Positions 59,762-64,000 of a DNA stretch of 64,000 nucleotides are shown here, piece by piece; the stretch's first letter is position 1, and each line of letters begins with the position of its first letter. The notes under the pieces were generated by a model, which was not told where the DNA came from, ran no database searches, and worked only from the letters and a program-made list of their open reading frames with translations. Origin of the DNA: Paralcaligenes sp. KSB-10 (GTDB taxonomy: Bacteria; Pseudomonadota; Gammaproteobacteria; Burkholderiales; Burkholderiaceae_B). The stretch lies in contig NZ_CP089848.1 in the NCBI RefSeq assembly GCF_021266465.1, forward strand, positions 1,860,001-1,924,000, given 5' to 3'. The position numbers and the translations under genes are program-made.

Positions 59762-60445
59762 ATGCGCAAGTTCACGCTTTCCCAGTTGCGGTTTGTTGAG
59801 CATTTGAAACCGAAGGACATCATCGGCTGGCCCCAAGGGCCCGGCGAACCGCTCGCATTGACTGAAGTTCTGGTGGCGCAGCGCGCAGAGCTGGAAGCGC
59901 CGGTGTTGCTCTTCGGGCTCACGCAATCCGGGACGCTTCGCCCCGAAATTGCCGACCACTTCGGATTTCATGCACTGAATGGCGCAGGAACCAGCCGGCG
60001 TGTGACAGCACTGGCGGATATCTTTCCCGGCCATGTCAGTGCGATTCCAGCGCTGCTCCGTTCTGGCCAATTGCGCCTGGACGTTGCGCTGATCCAGGTC
60101 AAACCACTGCCGGCCGGCGGTTTCACGCTCGGCGTTATCAGCGATTTCACGCAGGCCATGATCCAACAGGCGCGGCTGGTTGTCGCGCTACTCAATCCCG
60201 CGCTTCCAGCCATGGGCGGCGACGCCATCGTAAACAGCGCGGACATCGATATCCTGGTGGAAAACGACGAACGCATCATTGACATGCCGGACCCTGAACC
60301 CTCTGCGGTCGAGCGGACCGTCGCGCGGCAGGTGGCGGCGCTCATCCCGGATCGTGCGACGGTGCAGCTCGGTGTGGGCACGCTGCCGGCCGCCGTGGCG
60401 GAAGCGCTCCGCGATCATCAGCAACTGGGTGTGCACAGCGGCGTA
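59762..60445 (+). pseudogene. Truncated acetyl-CoA hydrolase/transferase family gene (5' part)
   Basis: From MRKFTLSQLRFVEHLKPKDI the frame matches the CoA-transferase/acetyl-CoA hydrolase family (GWPQGPGEPLALTEVLVAQR; VQLGVGTLPAAVAEALRDHQ; LGVHSGV) for about 228 residues. Homology stops there, where a complete enzyme would be about 420-440 residues with its catalytic Glu in the missing half. The frame then runs antisense through a LysR fragment until a stop at 60622. It cannot be a functional CoA-transferase. The N-terminal extension before 59762 is unrelated. Confidence 0.82.
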
Positions 60446-60457
60446 GAATACAATGTA

Positions 60458-61207
<750 letters not shown>

Positions 61208-61383
61208 GCAAAGAATGGAGCATACATAGCGGACTATTGATACCTGGATATACCGAATCCGGATATCCGGTTGAAGGGCGACGCATCGCCTGAGAAGCAG
61301 ACCCAGCGGGCGGCTCCCGCGAACTCATGCGGGCGAGGAGAACGATCGAGCCAGATAGCTGCCGTGATCTTGCGCGGGGCTAT

Positions 61384-62361
61384 CTACCCCTTCGCGGCAG
61401 CCGGGGGCGCCAGCAATTCGCTGAAACGTTCGAGGTCGACATTGCCGCCGCTGATGACGATGCCGATGCGCTGGCCTTTTAGTTGTTCCTTCATGCGGCG
61501 AGCCGCGGCGAACCCCAGGCAGCCGGTGGGTTCGGCCAGCATTTTCATGCGCGACGCAAAAAATCGCATGCTCTCGATCAGGTCCGCGTCGCTTGCCGTC
61601 ACGATATCGTGCACATCGCGACGGATGATCGGGAAAGTATAGGCTCCCAGATGCTGGGTCTGGGCGCCGTCGGCAATCGTACGCGGTGTATCGATATGCA
61701 CAATGGACCCGCTCCGGAAGGACTGCTGCCCATCGTTGCCGGCTTCCGGTTCAACGCCATAAAGCCTGCATTGGGGCGACAAGGCTTGCATCGATAGTGC
61801 AGAACCGGAAAGCAGGCCGCCCCCGCCCAAAGGCACGAACAGACCATCCAGTTCACCGATTTCCTCGAATAGTTCTTTGGCCGCCGTACCCTGCCCAGCG
61901 ATCACATCGGGATGATCGTAGGGCGGGATCAGGGTCAGGCCCTTTTCCTCGGCCAGCTTGTTGCCTATGGCCTCGCGGTCTTCCTTGTAGCGGTCATAGA
62001 CCACAACTTGGCCGCCATAGCCTTTGGTGGCCGCCACCTTTGCGGCAGGAGCATCGTGAGGCATAAGAATTGTGGCCGCTATACCCAGTATGCGCGCGGC
62101 CAGCGCAATGGCCTGGGCATGGTTGCCTGAAGAGAAAGCCACGACCCCCGCCTTGCGCTGTTCATCATTGAAGCGCGACAGCGCGTTGAAGGCGCCGCGA
62201 AACTTGAAAGCGCCCATGCGCTGGAAATTTTCGCATTTGAAAAAGAGCTGGGCGCCGAACTCGGCATTCACCGTGCTCGATGTCAGGACGGGCGTGCGGT
62301 GGGCGTGATTTTCAAGGCGCCGGGCAGCCGCAACAACGTCGTCATAGAGAGGGAGTTTCAT
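61384..62361 (-). CDS. Threonine/3-hydroxyaspartate ammonia-lyase-type PLP enzyme
   Basis: 325 residues from the ATG at 62361 (MKLPLYDDVVAAA); starts at 62373 and 62403 have no better ribosome site. Fold-type II PLP enzyme: Lys in MGAFKFRGAFNAL (about residue 55), SSGNHAQAIALAA (about 80), and the phosphate loop PLGGGGLLSG (about 182). It lacks the C-terminal regulatory domain of biosynthetic IlvA, so it is catabolic (TdcB) or a 3-hydroxyaspartate dehydratase/serine racemase. It deaminates hydroxyamino acids to keto acids. It stands between the scar and the dienelactone hydrolase. Confidence 0.9.
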   Translation of the reverse strand: MKLPLYDDVVAAARRLENHAHRTPVLTSSTVNAEFGAQLFFKCENFQRMGAFKFRGAFNALSRFNDEQRKAGVVAFSSGNHAQAIALAARILGIAATILMPHDAPAAKVAATKGYGGQVVVYDRYKEDREAIGNKLAEEKGLTLIPPYDHPDVIAGQGTAAKELFEEIGELDGLFVPLGGGGLLSGSALSMQALSPQCRLYGVEPEAGNDGQQSFRSGSIVHIDTPRTIADGAQTQHLGAYTFPIIRRDVHDIVTASDADLIESMRFFASRMKMLAEPTGCLGFAAARRMKEQLKGQRIGIVISGGNVDLERFSELLAPPAAAKG

Positions 62362-62453
62362 TGGAGTTTCCATTCGGGGCAATAAAACCGGGCGAACGCG
62401 CATTGAAAATCACGCCCACCGCGGCACCGCTTGGCGCACGCGATGCATGCGGC

Positions 62454-63239
62454 TCACAGATAGCGGCGAAACCAGTCCAGCGCCTTTTGCCAGGCGTCGT
62501 CGGCGTCGGCCTTGCGATAGCTGGGACGATAATCGGAGTAGAAGGCATGGCCCGATTCGGGATACACCACAAAGCGGGAAGCCTTCGACGCCACACCACC
62601 GTGGGCCAGCACCGCTTCAACCTGATGTACGGTGTCGAGCGGAATGCTGGCGTCCAGGCCACCGTACAACCCCAACACCGGCGCATGCACGGCAGCGGCT
62701 ATATCGACAGGATTGCGAACCTGCAATGGCCCGTGGCCGCTAACCAGACGCCCATACCAGGCCACGGCGGCCTTGCAGACCGGATTATGCGCAGCGTACA
62801 GCCACGCCTGCCGGCCGCCCCAGCAGAATCCTGTTACGCCCAGACGCTTTGCATCGGCCCCTTGCGCGGCTGCCCACTGTGCGCTGGCATCGAGGTCGGC
62901 CATTACCTGTTCGTCGGGCACCTTGGCGACAATATCGCGCACCAGGCCAGGTATATCGCTATAGGCGCCGGCGTCGCCCTGGCGCTGATACAGCTCGACC
63001 GCAATCGCAAAATAGCCCTCGTGCGCAAAGCGGCGGCATACATCCTGAATATGTTCGTGCAGGCCGAAGATTTCCTGTATGACCAATATCACCGGCCGTT
63101 GAGCCTGATTGGCCGGCGCGGCAAAATAGGCTTTGATCGTGCCGTCGAATGTGGGCATATCGATCAGGCCATGCTTCAAGCCCTCGACCGAGGTATGCAA
63201 AGTGGTGTCGGCCGCACCGGTAATTGGGGAAAACGACAT
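62454..63239 (-). CDS. Dienelactone hydrolase family protein
   Basis: 261 residues, somewhat longer at the N-terminus than ClcD-type enzymes. The catalytic triad is visible: Cys in GVTGFCWGGRQAW (about residue 138), Asp in YGGLDASIP, and His in PESGHAF. The Cys nucleophile is the family's mark. It hydrolyses dienelactones or other esters; the true substrate is unknown, although it fits the aromatic-degrading theme. AGGAG precedes the ATG. It lies 92 bases from the PLP enzyme on the same strand. Confidence 0.92.
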   Translation of the reverse strand: MSFSPITGAADTTLHTSVEGLKHGLIDMPTFDGTIKAYFAAPANQAQRPVILVIQEIFGLHEHIQDVCRRFAHEGYFAIAVELYQRQGDAGAYSDIPGLVRDIVAKVPDEQVMADLDASAQWAAAQGADAKRLGVTGFCWGGRQAWLYAAHNPVCKAAVAWYGRLVSGHGPLQVRNPVDIAAAVHAPVLGLYGGLDASIPLDTVHQVEAVLAHGGVASKASRFVVYPESGHAFYSDYRPSYRKADADDAWQKALDWFRRYL

Positions 63240-63287
63240 TTCAGCTCCTGGTGAAAATCAATAAATATCATAGACGGTATCACCCCG

Positions 63288-64000
63288 TCAGTGCGCCTGT
63301 TCCCAGTTCGGGCCAACACCCACTTCGGCCACCAGCGGCACACTCAATTGCGCTACATTGCACATCAGGCCGGGCAAATGCTGCGCCACAATTTCGACTT
63401 CGTTGTCGGGCACATCGAAAACCAGTTCATCGTGAACCTGCATGACCATCAATGTTCTGAGCTGCTCGGCATCGAGCCAGTTTTGGACAGCCACCATCGC
63501 CTTCTTGATGAGGTCGGCCGCGGTACCCTGCATGGGCGCGTTGATAGCCGCGCGCTGGGCTGCCGCCTGCCGCGGCCCGCTGGCGCCGCGGAGCTCGGGG
63601 AACCACAGGCGCCGGCCGAAAACCGTTTCGACATAGCCCTGCTCCTTGGCCTTCAGGCGCGTTTGGGCCATGTAAGCGGCGACGCCCGGGTAACGCGCGA
63701 AATACCGGTCGATATACGCTTTGGCGGCATCGCGTGTAATACCCAGATTCGATGCCAGGCCGAATTCACCCATGCCATAGATAAGGCCAAAATTGATGGC
63801 CTTGGCGGCACGGCGCTGCTCGGACGACACCTCGCCAAGCGCCACGCCGAACACCTCGGACGCCGTGGCTCGGTGGATGTCTTCACTCTGTGCAAAAGCG
63901 CGCTGCAGGTTTTCGTCACCCGAGACATGAGCCATGACTCGCAATTCGATTTGCGAATAATCGGCGGAGATAATCTGGCCCGCGGTGGCAATGAAAGCCG
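63288..64000 (-). CDS. polA: DNA polymerase I (C-terminal part, runs off window)
   Basis: The polymerase domain only: motif A DYSQIELR (63960-63940), motif B RRAAKAINFGLIYGM, and motif C QVHDELVF, then the stop at 63288. The frame stays open to the last base of the window, so the 5' exonuclease and most of the fingers lie outside. It fills gaps and removes RNA primers in replication and repair. The gene is convergent with nothing; the dienelactone hydrolase follows on the same strand. Confidence 0.97.
   Translation of the reverse strand, partial: AFIATAGQIISADYSQIELRVMAHVSGDENLQRAFAQSEDIHRATASEVFGVALGEVSSEQRRAAKAINFGLIYGMGEFGLASNLGITRDAAKAYIDRYFARYPGVAAYMAQTRLKAKEQGYVETVFGRRLWFPELRGASGPRQAAAQRAAINAPMQGTAADLIKKAMVAVQNWLDAEQLRTLMVMQVHDELVFDVPDNEVEIVAQHLPGLMCNVAQLSVPLVAEVGVGPNWEQAH

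Overview
The window looks like ordinary chromosome from a Betaproteobacterium of the Alcaligenaceae (Bordetella / Achromobacter / Pusillimonas type). The reasons are a Bug/TctC-family periplasmic receptor, the rpsF-priB-rpsR-rplI-dnaB block, the xseB-ispA-dxs-folE2 order, and the general codon use and GC-rich composition. This placement is inferred from gene content only. I see no prophage, no intact insertion sequence and no CRISPR array.

Layout. 0-7 kb: small metabolic genes and two LysR regulators (GST + FMN-binding flavoprotein, a carboxymuconolactone-decarboxylase-like protein, GFA protein, SDR, Bug receptor). 7.1-7.63 kb: a non-coding block with two related palindromic elements in opposite orientation, the most unusual structure in the window. 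7.7-17.1 kb: aromatic-acid functions: a flavin reductase, a PcaC-PcaD fusion, a five-gene branched-chain-type ABC importer, and the divergent pobR/pobA pair. 17.1-30.9 kb: a solitary second EF-G, an arginine/ornithine catabolic pair with a divergent Lrp-type regulator, the alaC-hom-thrC operon, a bcp peroxiredoxin, PIN-PhoH, a PdxA-family dehydrogenase and a YfeH-type transporter. 30.9-41.5 kb: housekeeping (dnaB, rplI, rpsR, priB, rpsF, folE2, dxs, ispA, xseB) followed by a Rieske oxygenase, a rhodanese and an EamA transporter. 41.7-44.6 kb: htpX, a Na/Pi cotransporter and tRNA-Ala(CGC).

44.6-57.3 kb is a run of stress and envelope genes: a quinol-type nitric oxide reductase, a PRC-barrel protein, two CsbD proteins, a collagen-like lipoprotein, two tandem Crp/Fnr regulators, a methyltransferase, several small exported or membrane proteins, an ABC-F ATPase, and a type-II lumazine synthase behind a clear FMN riboswitch. 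57.3-64 kb: an MFS exporter, a VOC protein, then a scar (59.76-61.21 kb) made of three truncated genes joined end to end. After it come a threonine dehydratase-like enzyme, a dienelactone hydrolase and the 3' part of polA, which runs off the window.

The best candidate for something undescribed is the element pair at 7.12-7.63 kb. Each copy has a roughly 100-nt core shared between the copies. Each core is enclosed by 32-bp arms that are complementary within a copy but differ between copies. That is the covariation pattern expected of a structured RNA or single-stranded DNA, or of a mobile palindromic element.
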